DNA from: Desulfomicrobium baculatum DSM 4028
GTDB lineage: Bacteria; Desulfobacterota; Desulfovibrionia; Desulfovibrionales; Desulfomicrobiaceae
Assembly: GCF_000023225.1 (NCBI RefSeq)
Contig: NC_013173.1
Location: 3,660,501 to 3,724,500, forward strand
DNA length: 64,000 nucleotides
Reading direction: 5' to 3'
Below are positions 1 through 8,436 of this stretch, piece after piece. The notes beneath the pieces were generated by a model. The model was not told the DNA's origin. It saw nothing but the letters and a program-made list of their open reading frames with translations, and made no database searches. A program made the translations under genes and the position numbers. Within the stretch, counting starts at the first letter, position 1. Every line of letters starts with the position of its first letter.

Positions 1-90
1 TCGAAGGAGATCGCACGGCAAGAACAAACTTGAATCTCCCCCTCCTTGGCAGGAGGGGAGTTGGAACGGGCGATGCCGGTCGATGGGCGT

Positions 91-125
91 GAAAAAAGGC
101 CGCCTCCCTTGCGGAAAGCGGCCTT
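91..125 (-). terminator. Intrinsic terminator ending the minus-strand operon
   Basis: A perfect 8-bp stem (aaggccgc pairing with gcggcctt) is followed, on the minus strand, by a run of six T residues. It lies just past the stop codon of the flagellar rod-like gene, so it probably ends the long minus-strand operon that begins with the BMP-family binding protein. Confidence 0.8.
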
Positions 126-150
126 GTAGCCTTTCATCTTCAAAAAAAAA

Positions 151-522
151 TCAGACCATCATGTTGATGATTACCCCGGTCATGTCCAGGCTGGTGTGCA
201 GGGCGGCGGCGTTGGCGGCGAAGGCGTGCTCGCTTTCGATCATCTGCACCATTTCCGTAGCCAGGTCGGTGTTCGAGCCTTCGACCAGCATTTCTTCGTA
301 GCGCAGTCCCTCGTCGGTTTCGACGTACTCACCGCTTGGCACCAGTGGCCCGGAGGCGGTGTTTTCGTAGACATCCTGCACCTGCACGCCCTGACCATTC
401 AGGCCGGTCTCAAATTCCACCCGGCTGGAATGAAAGCCGTTCGTGTTCATATTGGCCACGTTGTTGGCCGCGACCTGTTGGGAAAAACTGATACCCTGCA
501 TGGCCTGAACATTTTCCATCAT
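151..522 (-). CDS. Short flagellar basal-body rod-type protein
   Basis: About 123 residues. The N-terminal segment has the rod/hook signature with ANNVANMNTNGF near residues 19-30. The C-terminal helix (EMVQMIESEHAFAANAAALHTS) resembles the Flg_bbr_C domain that closes FlgC and related proteins. The region between is short, so the protein is close to a bare rod protein like FlgC or FlgB but smaller than most. Two adjacent ATG codons follow a GGAGG at 529-533; the second has the better spacing. The open frame extends further upstream into folE2, but that part is not rod-like. It would be exported by the flagellar type III apparatus (family knowledge). It is the last gene of an otherwise metabolic operon, 22 bases after folE2, which is odd. 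Its exact place in the basal body is not decided by the sequence. Confidence 0.75.
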   Translation of the reverse strand: MMENVQAMQGISFSQQVAANNVANMNTNGFHSSRVEFETGLNGQGVQVQDVYENTASGPLVPSGEYVETDEGLRYEEMLVEGSNTDLATEMVQMIESEHAFAANAAALHTSLDMTGVIINMMV

Positions 523-544
523 GGAGCACCTCCGCTCAATCTTT

Positions 545-1369
545 TTATCTACCGCAGGCAGGACTTCCGTCAAGGGCTGTGTGGGCGGTGTCCGCGCCTT
601 CGTCCATCTGATCGATGCAGGCATAGGCGCTGTGGTTGTGAATGGATTCAAACGATTCCACCTCGACCCTAAAACCATTCACCTTGGGATGCGCGGCCAG
701 GCGCGACGCCGCGCCCCGTACCACATCCTCCACAAAGGTCGGGGCGGCAAAGGCCGCTTCGGTCACATACTTCTCATCCTCTCTTTTCAAGAGCGCATAA
801 ACCGGGGAAGAACCGGATTCCTGCGCGATGGCGATGAGGTCTTCCAGCCAAAGCATGCCCAGGCACTGCGCCTCGATGCGGACCATGGCCCGCTGGCTGT
901 GGGCGCCTTCCCGGGAAATCGCCTTGGAGCAGGGACACACGGTCATAACCGGCACTTCCACGCCCAGTATCAGGCTGACCTCGCCATTGCGCAGCACCCC
1001 GCGCAGAAAACAGGAATAGTCCATGAGCGCCGCGCTGCCAGTGACCGGGGCGCGTTGTTCCAGAAAATAGGTGAAAAAAAAGCACAGGTGGGAGCTTTCG
1101 GCCTGCAGACGGTCGCGCAGATCCAGCAGCAGGTTTTTGCAGCTGTCCGCGTCCAGGGTCGTGTCCATGTCGCGCAGGGCTTCAAGGAATCTGCTCATGT
1201 GCGTGCCCTTGAACCGGGCCGGCAGATCCACGCTCAAATCCACCCGCGCCACGGTATGCAGCCGTCCCTTGGCCCGGTCGCGCACCGTCAGGGGAATGGA
1301 CAGGTTCTTGACCCCTACGCGGTCGATGCGAAGGGCCACATCCGCCGGGCCGCTCTGAACGTCGCGCAT
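545..1369 (-). CDS. folE2: GTP cyclohydrolase FolE2 (type IB)
   Basis: 274 residues, the normal length for the FolE2/COG1469 family. It converts GTP to 7,8-dihydroneopterin triphosphate, the first step of folate and queuosine-type pterin synthesis, in the cytoplasm. Visible family signatures are [11 protein letters not shown] near residues 51-61 and VCPCSK with the conserved Cys at 147, followed by GAHSQRA. FolE2 does not strictly need zinc, unlike FolE, and often replaces it under metal limitation (family knowledge). Its ATG overlaps the TGA of nikR by one base, so the two are translationally coupled. That links the gene to metal regulation, although co-regulation by NikR is only an inference. 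Confidence 0.95.
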   Translation of the reverse strand: MRDVQSGPADVALRIDRVGVKNLSIPLTVRDRAKGRLHTVARVDLSVDLPARFKGTHMSRFLEALRDMDTTLDADSCKNLLLDLRDRLQAESSHLCFFFTYFLEQRAPVTGSAALMDYSCFLRGVLRNGEVSLILGVEVPVMTVCPCSKAISREGAHSQRAMVRIEAQCLGMLWLEDLIAIAQESGSSPVYALLKREDEKYVTEAAFAAPTFVEDVVRGAASRLAAHPKVNGFRVEVESFESIHNHSAYACIDQMDEGADTAHTALDGSPACGR

Positions 1370-1788
1370 CAGGTCAGATCCTGCCCGGTGGTGGCTAGGT
1401 TCAGCTTGCCGTGCTTCACGCCCTTGGTGGAGATGAGCCGTTCGGCGGTGGCCTTTATGTCCTGTCCCGGACCGCGCAGAATGAGCACCTCCATGCAGTT
1501 GTGGTGGTCAAGATGGATGTGCAGGGACGTGACAATGACATCAAGGGATGAGTGCTGGATTTCGGTCATCTTTTGCGCCAGGTCCGAGTGATGGTGGTCA
1601 TAGACCAGGGTCAGGGTGCCGACCATCTCCTTGTTCAGGTCTTCCCATTCCTTCTGCACCAGAGTGCCTCGGATAAGGTCGCGGATGGCTTCAGAGCGAG
1701 TCTGATAGCAGCGTTCCTCACACAGTGCGTCGAATTTTTCCAGCAGATCGGAGTCCAGGGACACCCCAAAACGAATAGTCTGACCCAT
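1369..1788 (-). CDS. nikR: Nickel-responsive transcriptional regulator NikR
   Basis: 139 residues with the two-domain NikR layout. An N-terminal ribbon-helix-helix covers about residues 3-45 ([27 protein letters not shown]) and a C-terminal ACT-like nickel-binding domain follows. The four high-affinity nickel ligands of E. coli NikR (H76, H87, H89, C95) correspond to H79, H90, H92 and C98 here, in the run [12 protein letters not shown]. The Ni-bound tetramer represses nickel uptake genes in the family. No nickel transporter is adjacent; instead the gene sits between a SAM methyltransferase gene and folE2 with one-base overlap to the latter. No palindromic NikR operator was identified by eye. 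Confidence 0.95.
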   Translation of the reverse strand: MGQTIRFGVSLDSDLLEKFDALCEERCYQTRSEAIRDLIRGTLVQKEWEDLNKEMVGTLTLVYDHHHSDLAQKMTEIQHSSLDVIVTSLHIHLDHHNCMEVLILRGPGQDIKATAERLISTKGVKHGKLNLATTGQDLT

Positions 1789-1802
1789 TTTTTCTCCTTA
1801 CA

Positions 1803-2459
1803 TCATTGCGGGCGGAAGAGTTCCCACACGTTGACCGTCATGCGGGCCTGCTCAAAGGGGACCACTTCCTGACCCTGATTCCTGACCCGCCAGCCGCGGC
1901 GGGAAAACCTGGACCATACCGTGCTCGACACGGTCCGCTCGGGATCGCCGAACCAGACCCTGCCGCCCGGAGCCAGGCTGCGCAGCAAAAGATTTTCCAG
2001 AGGTTCGAAAAATCGCTGTTCGTAGAAAATGTCTCCGCCCCAGATGCGCTCGAAAGAGGCCGGCGCAAAACCCGGATTGTTCCAGTCCATGCGCACCCAA
2101 AGTGGCGAAGGGACGGAGTTGATGCGGGTGTTCCGGGCCGCAAAGTACAAGGCGCCGTGCTCGTAGTCCATCCCGACGACCTGCGCGCCAAGGTTTGCTG
2201 CCACCAGGGCCGACAACCCCAGCCCGCAGCCCAGATCCAGGCATCGGCGTCCGGCCAGGTCCTGCCGGGCCAGCCAGCCGCAAAGGGCCAGGGTCGCGGG
2301 CCAGAGCTCCACCCAGTAGGGGATGTGCTCTTCGGCTTCCGGGTCGTTCTCGTCCATGGACTGCCAGAGGGACTCCAGATCCGCCGGGCGCTCCAGGGTC
2401 CAGGACCGCCCGGCGGCGTTCACCGTGAGCTGCCCATGGTTTTCATGGAGTTCAGTCAT
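1803..2459 (-). CDS. SAM-dependent methyltransferase, METTL20/PrmA-like
   Basis: 218 residues. The class I SAM-binding motif is LDLGCGLG at about 74-81, and the preceding PYWVELWPA at 47-55 is characteristic of the protein-lysine methyltransferase group that includes METTL20 (ETF-beta lysine methyltransferase) and relatives of PrmA. The acidic end of strand 2 (MDYE) and the post-I region are also present. The likely role is methylation of a lysine in a cytoplasmic protein, but the substrate cannot be read from sequence. Its start overlaps the 3' end of the ABC ATPase gene by 8 bases, and nikR follows after 14 bases, so it belongs to the operon. Confidence 0.8.
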   Translation of the reverse strand: MTELHENHGQLTVNAAGRSWTLERPADLESLWQSMDENDPEAEEHIPYWVELWPATLALCGWLARQDLAGRRCLDLGCGLGLSALVAANLGAQVVGMDYEHGALYFAARNTRINSVPSPLWVRMDWNNPGFAPASFERIWGGDIFYEQRFFEPLENLLLRSLAPGGRVWFGDPERTVSSTVWSRFSRRGWRVRNQGQEVVPFEQARMTVNVWELFRPQ

Positions 2460-3954
2460 TTTCGTCGGGCTTCATCCCTGCCATCATCTGTCCGATGCGG
2501 TCGACGCGTTGCCGGTCGTCCGCAGGGAACGTGTCCACGATGGCTCCCCCGTACATGACCGCGACGCGATCGGCCAGAGCCAGAGCCTCGGACAGGTCGC
2601 CGGTGACGAGCAGTATCCCGGCCTCCTCGCGGGCCGCGAGCAGGGTGGCCCAGACTTCCTCGATGGCCGAGACGTCAAGGCCCTGGGTGGGCTGCTCGGC
2701 CACGATGAGGCGCGGTCTGCGATGGAATTCCCGGGCCAGGACCATCTTCTGCAGGTTGCCGCCGGAAAGCTGCCTGGCCTGACAGTTCACGTCCGGCGGC
2801 GAGACCTTGAACTGCCGAACCAGATCCTGGGCCACGGATTTGGCCTTGTCGCGCTGCAGCCAGACGGAAGAGCTGTATCCTTGGCGCGTGGTCAGCAGAA
2901 AATTGTCGACCAGATCCATGCCCCGGCAGACCGCCAGGCCCATGCGGTCTTCGGGGATGTAGCTGAGGCCCCCCTGCCAGGAGGGTTCGGAAAAAAAGGT
3001 CTGCCAGCTCTTGCCGAGCACGTTGACCTCGCCTTTGCGTGGTTCCTTGAGGCCGCACACGACTTCGACCAGATCCTTCTGGCCGTTGCCGGCCACGCCG
3101 ACCACGGCCAGGATTTCTCCCTGCCGAAGGCTCAAGGAGACATCCCGTAACGTTTCGTTGCTGACATTCTCCATGCGCAGCACATTCTGCCGCAGTTCCA
3201 TGGGTTCGCGATGCACTTCCAGCAGCACTTCCCGGCCAACCATGCGCCTGGCCAGATCGGACTGGGAATGCACCTCGCTCGCCGGAAGCTCATCCACCAC
3301 TTCGCCCCGGCGGAGGATGGCGATCTCGTCGGCCAATGCCATGACCTCGCCCAGCTTGTGGGAGATGTAGACGATGGCCTTGCCCTGGGCGGCCATGCTG
3401 CGCAGGGCCATGAAGAGCTGCTGCGCCTCCTGGGGAGTGAGCACGGCCGTGGGTTCGTCGAAGATGAGAATGCGGCTTTTACGCTGCAGGAGCTTCAAGA
3501 TTTCAACGCGCTGCTTTTCGCCCATGGACAGGTCCGCCACACGGGCGGCCGGGTCGATATCCAGGCCGAAACTCTGTGCCAGTGCCCGGACCTGTTCACG
3601 CATGGCCGTAGGAGAAAGGAAAAATCCCGGCTCCTGGCCCAGGAAAACGTTTTCGGCCACGGTCATGGCCTCCACCAGCATGAAGTGCTGGTAGACCATG
3701 CCGATTCCGGCCTTGATGGCGTCCTTGGTCGATCGCAGCAGGCTCTCCTGGCCGTCGATGAGGATCTGGCCGCTGTCGGGCAGGTAATGTCCGGCCAGAA
3801 TGGACATGAGCGTGCTCTTGCCTGCCCCGTTTTCGCCAAGCAGGGCTTTTATCCGGCCCGCGTGGATGTCCAGGCTGATGTCGTTGTTGGCCCGCACCGC
3901 GCCGAAGACCTTGGTGATGCCGCGCAGACTGACCACGGCCGTGGAAGCTGGCAT
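2452..3954 (-). CDS. ABC importer ATPase, nucleoside/purine (BMP) type
   Basis: 500 residues with two nucleotide-binding domains fused, as in RbsA, MglA and the YufO/NupO family. The first domain has a good Walker A (GENGAGKST, 40-48), signature LSMGEKQR and Walker B LIFDEPTAVL. The second has a degenerate Walker A (GVAGNGQKD) but a good signature (LSGGNLQKMVLARE) and EQPTQGLD, the usual pattern of this family where one site is weak. It energises the two permeases encoded upstream. The gene starts 3 bases after gpt, so transporter and salvage enzyme are co-expressed. Confidence 0.9.
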   Translation of the reverse strand: MPASTAVVSLRGITKVFGAVRANNDISLDIHAGRIKALLGENGAGKSTLMSILAGHYLPDSGQILIDGQESLLRSTKDAIKAGIGMVYQHFMLVEAMTVAENVFLGQEPGFFLSPTAMREQVRALAQSFGLDIDPAARVADLSMGEKQRVEILKLLQRKSRILIFDEPTAVLTPQEAQQLFMALRSMAAQGKAIVYISHKLGEVMALADEIAILRRGEVVDELPASEVHSQSDLARRMVGREVLLEVHREPMELRQNVLRMENVSNETLRDVSLSLRQGEILAVVGVAGNGQKDLVEVVCGLKEPRKGEVNVLGKSWQTFFSEPSWQGGLSYIPEDRMGLAVCRGMDLVDNFLLTTRQGYSSSVWLQRDKAKSVAQDLVRQFKVSPPDVNCQARQLSGGNLQKMVLAREFHRRPRLIVAEQPTQGLDVSAIEEVWATLLAAREEAGILLVTGDLSEALALADRVAVMYGGAIVDTFPADDRQRVDRIGQMMAGMKPDEND

Positions 3955-3957
3955 TCC

Positions 3958-4443
3958 TCAGCCCTGCCGCATCCCGGCGATGGGCTGCACGAACTGCGAT
4001 TCCGTGTCCCACGGAAAGAGGATCCAGGTGTCCTGGCTGACCTCGGTGACGAAGGTGTCCACCAGCGGGCGTCCTGCGGGCTTGGCGTAGACGGAGGCGA
4101 AGTGGGCCTTGGGCAGCAGTTCGCGGATGAGCTTGGCGGTGCGGCCGGTGTCGACCAGATCATCGATGATGAGCCAGCCCTCGCCGTTGCCCTCGATGCC
4201 TTTCAACAGCTTGACCTCGCCTTTCTGGTTTTTCCAGTCATAGCTGGACACGCAGATCGTATCCACCAGTCGGATGTCCAGTTCGCGGGCGATGATTGCC
4301 GCGGGCACAAGGCCGCCACGGGTCACGGCGATGATGCCGTTGAAGAAATCCTTGTCCAGAAGGCGCCAGGAAAGGGCCTTGGCATCACGGTGCAGCTGGT
4401 CCCAGGAAATGGGGTAGGTGCGCTGATATCTGTTTTCGGTCAT
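3958..4443 (-). CDS. gpt: Xanthine phosphoribosyltransferase (XGPRT)
   Basis: 161 residues, matching the E. coli Gpt subclass in length. It transfers ribose-5-phosphate from PRPP to xanthine or guanine, forming XMP or GMP. The PRPP-binding loop [12 protein letters not shown] is at 91-102 and the N-terminal [10 protein letters not shown] loop is at about 39-48. It lies between a permease and the ATPase of the BMP-type importer, with gaps of only 3 and 9 bases. This strongly suggests the importer brings in a purine base or nucleoside that Gpt then traps as a nucleotide. The cargo itself is inferred, not shown. Confidence 0.95.
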   Translation of the reverse strand: MTENRYQRTYPISWDQLHRDAKALSWRLLDKDFFNGIIAVTRGGLVPAAIIARELDIRLVDTICVSSYDWKNQKGEVKLLKGIEGNGEGWLIIDDLVDTGRTAKLIRELLPKAHFASVYAKPAGRPLVDTFVTEVSQDTWILFPWDTESQFVQPIAGMRQG

Positions 4444-4452
4444 AAACGTATC

Positions 4453-5373
4453 CTATTCAGAAGGTTCCATGTTCACGCCCAGAGCGGCCGGGGCTTGGGT
4501 GCGGTCGCTACGCCATGACGAGAACGCCAGGGCCGCGATGGTCAACACATAGGGCAGCATGAGCAGGATGGACGAAGGCAGTGCCGTGCCCATGGCCTGC
4601 AGACGGAGCTGGAAGGCCATGACTCCGCCGAAAAGATAGGCTCCAAGCATGGCGCGACTGGGGCGCCAGAAGGCGAAGATGACCAGGGCCACCGCGATCC
4701 AGCCGCGTCCGGCGGTCAGCCCGTTGGTCCATAAATGGGTGTAGGCGAGGCTCAGATAGCTTCCGCCAAAACCGACCAGCATCCCGCCTCCCAGCAGCGC
4801 CGCCCAGCGGTAGGCCAATACGTTCAGGCCGGCGGCCCGTGTCGCGGCGGGGCTCTCGCCGGCGGCGCGGATGGCCATGCCCCAGCGGCTGTAGCGGAAG
4901 AAGGCCCACAAGAGCGGCGGGATGAGGTAGGAGAGATAGACCAGCGCGTCCTGCTGGAAAAAGATCGTGCCCAGTGCGGGCAGATCGCCGAGGCCGGGCA
5001 GGGAGAATTTGTCGAAGCCGGGGGCGGTGCGGCCGATGTAGGGCGTGCCGAAAAAACCGGCCAGGCCCGTGCCGAAGATGGTCAGGGCCAGCCCCGAGAC
5101 GACCTGGTTGCCCAGAAACCAGATGCAGACAACGCCATGCAGCGCGGCCATGCACGCGCCGCCCAATCCTCCTGCCACAAAGGCCAGCACGGGTGAGCCC
5201 GTATGCAGGGCGGTGAGGAAGGCGATCAGAGCGCCGACAAGCATCATGCCCTCGACTCCAAGGTTCAGGATGCCACCCTTTTCGGTCAGGATCTCGCCCA
5301 GCGTGGCGTAAAGAATCGGGGTTCCGGCCTGCACCGTGGCCGCAAGCAGGGCGAGCAGAATCTCGGGGGTCAT
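4453..5373 (-). CDS. ABC importer inner-membrane permease 2, BMP/nucleoside type
   Basis: 306 residues from the ATG that overlaps the previous TGA (ATGA) and follows a GGAGG. Longer in-frame starts upstream read into the first permease gene and are rejected. Multiple hydrophobic segments fit a BPD_transp_2 permease (8-10 membrane helices). The conserved motif EKGGILNLGVEGMML at 31-45 is typical of the second permease of nucleoside/BMP importers (NupQ/YufQ type). It pairs with the upstream permease and the double-domain ATPase to form the importer. Confidence 0.9.
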   Translation of the reverse strand: MTPEILLALLAATVQAGTPILYATLGEILTEKGGILNLGVEGMMLVGALIAFLTALHTGSPVLAFVAGGLGGACMAALHGVVCIWFLGNQVVSGLALTIFGTGLAGFFGTPYIGRTAPGFDKFSLPGLGDLPALGTIFFQQDALVYLSYLIPPLLWAFFRYSRWGMAIRAAGESPAATRAAGLNVLAYRWAALLGGGMLVGFGGSYLSLAYTHLWTNGLTAGRGWIAVALVIFAFWRPSRAMLGAYLFGGVMAFQLRLQAMGTALPSSILLMLPYVLTIAALAFSSWRSDRTQAPAALGVNMEPSE

Positions 5374-6434
5374 CTGATCCTCCTGAAGTGCAGGCGATAG
5401 CGCGAGAAGAATCCTCCGGCCAGAACGGCCAGGAGGATAAGGCCTTCCATGATGGCGCCGAAGGCCGCCGGGACCTGCAGGTCGAGCTGCAGGGTCTCCA
5501 TGCCTACGCGCAGGCCCGCCAGAAGAAAAGACGACACGGCGATGATAAGCGGGTTCAGGTTGGCCAGCCAGGCCACGACAATGGCCGTGTACCCGTAGCC
5601 GGACATGATGCTCGGCTGCAGCCGCCCGAGCGTGGCGGATGCCTCCAGAAATCCGGCCCATCCGGCCAGGGCCCCGCTCACGGCCATGACCAAGACCACC
5701 AGCTTGGCGTAGGGCATGCGTGCGTAACGGGCGGCGCGGACATTTTCGCCGCAGGCCCGAAGTTCATAACCCAGGCGGGTGGAGCGCAGGAAAATCGTCA
5801 TCAGTACGCCGATGGCCAGGCAGAGCAGCAGCCCCCAGTTCAGGCGGGTGTCTCCGATGCGCGCGACCACGGCGGCGGGCACGAATTCGCTGGTCATGGG
5901 AAAGCCGAAACTGCCCGGGTCCTTCCAGATTCCGTAGACAAGATACTCAAGAATCAGGATGCCCACATAATTGAGCATCAAGGTGACGATGATCTCGTTG
6001 GCTTTGAGTTTAAGACGCAGCACCGCAGGAATGATTCCCCACAGGCTACCGGTCAGCGAGGCGCAGATCAGCATGGTCGGCAGCAGGGCGTACCAGGGCC
6101 AGCCGGGAAAGGTCAGGGCGGCCCAGGTTGCGCCCACGGCGCCCAGGGCGAACTGGCCCTCTGCACCGATGTTCCAGATCTGCAAACGAAAAGTCAGGCC
6201 CACGCCCAGCGAGCACAGAAAAATGGGGATGGCCTTGATCAGGCAGTCCTCCAGCGCATAGCCGGAGCCAAAAGCGCTGTGCACCAGCAGCCACAGGGCG
6301 CTTGCCGCCGGTTTGTCCTGCACGGCCAGAAGCAGCCCGCTAACGGTGAAGGCCAGGGCCAAGGCTGTCAGAAAAACAAGACAGGAGCCCCACCCAAGGG
6401 GCTCCTGTCTTCGAACGGCACTGAATTGAAGCAT
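5370..6434 (-). CDS. ABC importer inner-membrane permease 1, BMP/nucleoside type
   Basis: 354 residues with many hydrophobic helices. The family motif IWNIGAEGQFALGA lies near residue 86-99, as in YufP/NupP-type permeases. The ATG used here is 9 bases after the binding-protein stop and has only a weak ribosome-binding site. The first codons run through a long perfect hairpin, so residues 4-18 are encoded by a terminator-like structure. A later non-ATG start near the first hydrophobic segment (about residue 20) is a real alternative. The stop overlaps the start of permease 2. Function: membrane channel of the purine/nucleoside importer. Confidence 0.85.
   Translation of the reverse strand: MLQFSAVRRQEPLGWGSCLVFLTALALAFTVSGLLLAVQDKPAASALWLLVHSAFGSGYALEDCLIKAIPIFLCSLGVGLTFRLQIWNIGAEGQFALGAVGATWAALTFPGWPWYALLPTMLICASLTGSLWGIIPAVLRLKLKANEIIVTLMLNYVGILILEYLVYGIWKDPGSFGFPMTSEFVPAAVVARIGDTRLNWGLLLCLAIGVLMTIFLRSTRLGYELRACGENVRAARYARMPYAKLVVLVMAVSGALAGWAGFLEASATLGRLQPSIMSGYGYTAIVVAWLANLNPLIIAVSSFLLAGLRVGMETLQLDLQVPAAFGAIMEGLILLAVLAGGFFSRYRLHFRRIR
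6378..6411 (-). terminator. Terminator-like hairpin after the binding-protein gene
   Basis: A perfect 14-bp stem (aagacaggagcccc with its complement) and a 6-base loop. On the minus strand it is followed by gtttttc. It begins 33 bases after the binding-protein stop and lies within the 5' coding region of permease 1. It probably attenuates read-through or protects the upstream mRNA, giving more binding protein than membrane components. Confidence 0.65.
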
Positions 6435-6443
6435 TGAGGGACC

Positions 6444-7502
6444 TTATTCCAGGGTGCCGACAACGCCCTGCACGAACCAGTTGAATCCGAGCAGATCCGC
6501 GTCGGCCATGACCGTGCCGGCCGCGACTTTCTCGGCCCCGGACTGGTCCTTGATGGGGCCGGTGAAGACCTGATAGGTGCCGGCGGCGATTTCCGCCTTC
6601 TTGTCGAGCACGGTCTTCTGCACATCGGCCGGAACCATCTCGCCGAAGGGCGCGATATCGACGATGCCCTTGTCCAGTCCGTACCAGTAGAAGTCGCTCT
6701 TCCAGGTGCCGTCTTTGATCTGCTGGACCATTTCCGTATAGAACGGGCCCCAGTTCCAGATGGCTGCGGTCAGGTGCGACTTGGGCGCAAAAGCGCTCAT
6801 GTCGGTGTTGTAACCCACGGAGTAGACGCCGCGTTCCTGCGCCGCTTCCTGCGGGCCGGGGGAATCCTGATGCTGGGCGATGACGTCGCAACCGACGTCG
6901 AGCAGGGATTTGCCGGCTTCTTTTTCGGTTGCCGGGTCGTACCAGGTCTTGGTCCAGACTACGCGGACCTGCACATCGGGATTCACGGCCTGGGCGCCAA
7001 GGGTGAAGGCGTTGATGCCGCGGATGACTTCGGGAATGGGGAAGGCCGCCACGTAGCCCAGCACGTTGGACTTGGTCATGGCGCCTGCGACCATGCCGGT
7101 CAGGTAGCGGGCCTGATAGATGCGGCCGAAATAATTGGCCATGTTTTCAGCATTTTTGTAGCCGGAACAGTGCAGGAATTTGACCTTGGGAAAATCCTTG
7201 GACACTTTCAGCATGGGGTCCATGTAGCCGTAACTTGTGGCGAAGATGACGTCATACCCCTTGCGGGCCATGTTCATGATGACGCGTTCGGAATCCTGCC
7301 CTTCGGCCACGGATTCGACAAACGAGGTGGTCACTCCGTCCATGGCTTCGACAGCCAGTCGGCCCTGGTCATGGGCATAGGAATATCCGGCGTCTCCCAC
7401 CGGGGACACATAGACAAAACCGACTTTCATGTCTTCGGCGAAGCAGGTTGATCCCAAGGCCAAAAAGGCCAGCAGGAACAAGGGCAAACATTTTCGCATC
7501 AT
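6444..7502 (-). CDS. BMP-family (PnrA-like) periplasmic nucleoside-binding protein
   Basis: About 352 residues. The N-terminus MMRKCLPLFLLAFLALG is a signal peptide with likely cleavage after CFA, before EDMKVGFVYVSP. The mature part is a BMP (basic membrane protein)/PnrA-type binding protein: GDAGYSYAHDQGR near the start, the TTSFVESV segment, and VIFATSYGYMDPM. It captures the substrate in the periplasm for the two permeases. Two adjacent ATGs follow GGAGG at 7507-7511; the second has better spacing (7 bases), so the protein may be one residue shorter. An in-frame extension upstream of the Shine-Dalgarno is rejected. First gene of the operon; with gpt downstream, a purine nucleoside or base is the likely ligand. 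Confidence 0.92.
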   Translation of the reverse strand: MMRKCLPLFLLAFLALGSTCFAEDMKVGFVYVSPVGDAGYSYAHDQGRLAVEAMDGVTTSFVESVAEGQDSERVIMNMARKGYDVIFATSYGYMDPMLKVSKDFPKVKFLHCSGYKNAENMANYFGRIYQARYLTGMVAGAMTKSNVLGYVAAFPIPEVIRGINAFTLGAQAVNPDVQVRVVWTKTWYDPATEKEAGKSLLDVGCDVIAQHQDSPGPQEAAQERGVYSVGYNTDMSAFAPKSHLTAAIWNWGPFYTEMVQQIKDGTWKSDFYWYGLDKGIVDIAPFGEMVPADVQKTVLDKKAEIAAGTYQVFTGPIKDQSGAEKVAAGTVMADADLLGFNWFVQGVVGTLE

Positions 7503-7842
7503 CCGTCCTCCGTAAAGTGTTGCTGCAAGGGGTGGCCCCGGGGCACGATGCCCATTCATGGGGAGAGTTCCAAGCACATGGCACATAGCCAATACCATGT
7601 ACGCTGGCAACAGGCAGAAGGCCATGCCGACATCCATGTAAATCGGACAAATGTCAGACAGTTGTTGACAAGAGCGCAGAAAATCCGGAAAAAACAGACA
7701 ATAAATCAGAATGATCGGGGTTCATGATTTCCATTTTTTACTACTAACATATTGAAATAAAAACGTATTGATCCATCCGGCACGGTTCTGTCATACTGTC
7801 TTACAATCATCCCGTAGAATAGCGCGGGAAAAGGGAGTAAAC
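7503..7842. other. Divergent intergenic region
   Basis: About 340 bases between the minus-strand importer operon and the plus-strand PilZ gene. The left half (to about 7640) is GC-rich with no clear signal. The right half is AT-rich and must hold both promoters. No riboswitch fold or operator palindrome was recognised by eye. Confidence 0.6.
7768..7797 (+). promoter_or_regulatory. Possible sigma-70 promoter for the PilZ gene
   Basis: TTGATC, an 18-base spacer and CATACT lie about 45 bases upstream of the PilZ start codon. The match to consensus is fair, not strong. Confidence 0.35.
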
Positions 7843-8337
7843 ATGTCCAAAGACACGATGATAAGTTTCCGGACCACGGAAGAATTCAGCAAATCGCTGA
7901 AAAAATTTGCAAAGAAGAACAAGGTCACGCTTTCCGGCTTTATCGACGCCGTTTTGCAGGATTTTTTGCAGTCCCAGGCGGGGCAGGACATCCTGCTGGA
8001 GGACCGGCGCAGGTTTCCGCGCCAGCACAAGGCCCTTCCGGCCATCATCAGCGGCCAAAACGGTTCGCAAAAATATTTCCATGCCAGCAAGATAACCAAC
8101 CTGTCCCTGGGCGGGATCAATCTCGTCGTGCCCAAGAACGGCGACGGGTGCAATCTGGTCGACCAGAAGCTGGAATCCTTTGATGTCGTCTTCGCCCTGC
8201 CGCAGGAAGAGCGCCCCATCACCATCCAGTGCCAGGGCAAGCGGGTTTTTCAGACCGCGGACTGCTATCAGGTCGGCGCCAGCTTCGACGACACCGACCT
8301 GGACAGCTATCAGGCTTTGCAGAGCTATCTCTACTGA
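7843..8337 (+). CDS. PilZ-domain c-di-GMP-binding protein
   Basis: 164 residues, starting at the ATG preceded by GGGAG. The first 45 residues (MISFRTTEEFSKSLKKFAKK, VTLSGFIDAVLQDFL) look like a ribbon-helix-helix or antitoxin-like segment. The rest is a PilZ domain with both binding elements visible: RxxxR at R56-R60 (RRFPR) and NxSLGG at N86-G91. It would bind cyclic di-GMP and relay it to motility, adhesion or transcription. The RHH-like N-terminus raises the possibility of a DNA-binding PilZ regulator, which is an inference. It stands alone, with about 100 non-coding bases after it. Confidence 0.85.
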   Translation: MSKDTMISFRTTEEFSKSLKKFAKKNKVTLSGFIDAVLQDFLQSQAGQDILLEDRRRFPRQHKALPAIISGQNGSQKYFHASKITNLSLGGINLVVPKNGDGCNLVDQKLESFDVVFALPQEERPITIQCQGKRVFQTADCYQVGASFDDTDLDSYQALQSYLY

Positions 8338-8436
8338 TCCATTCCGCCTCGCCATGCAGCTATCGCCTCGGGATACGGCGTTGTCCCCGGGCGATTCAGG
8401 GCTTTGGAGACGGTGTGGACGGTACGGAATGCCGGA

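Noticed and set aside
36-61. Hairpin ctcccc...ggggag near the left edge
   Set aside because: The stem has a bulge and no T-run on either strand, and the neighbouring gene is outside the window.
521-1591. Long plus-strand open frame of 356 codons
   Set aside because: It lies opposite folE2 and nikR, both clearly recognised; the frame has no family motifs and results from GC-rich third positions.
3211-4518. Long plus-strand open frame opposite the importer ATPase and gpt
   Set aside because: Antisense shadow of two well-identified genes; His/Gly/Asp-rich composition without a domain.
5388-6437. 349-codon plus-strand open frame
   Set aside because: Antisense to the permease gene; Gln/Gly/His-rich low-complexity translation.
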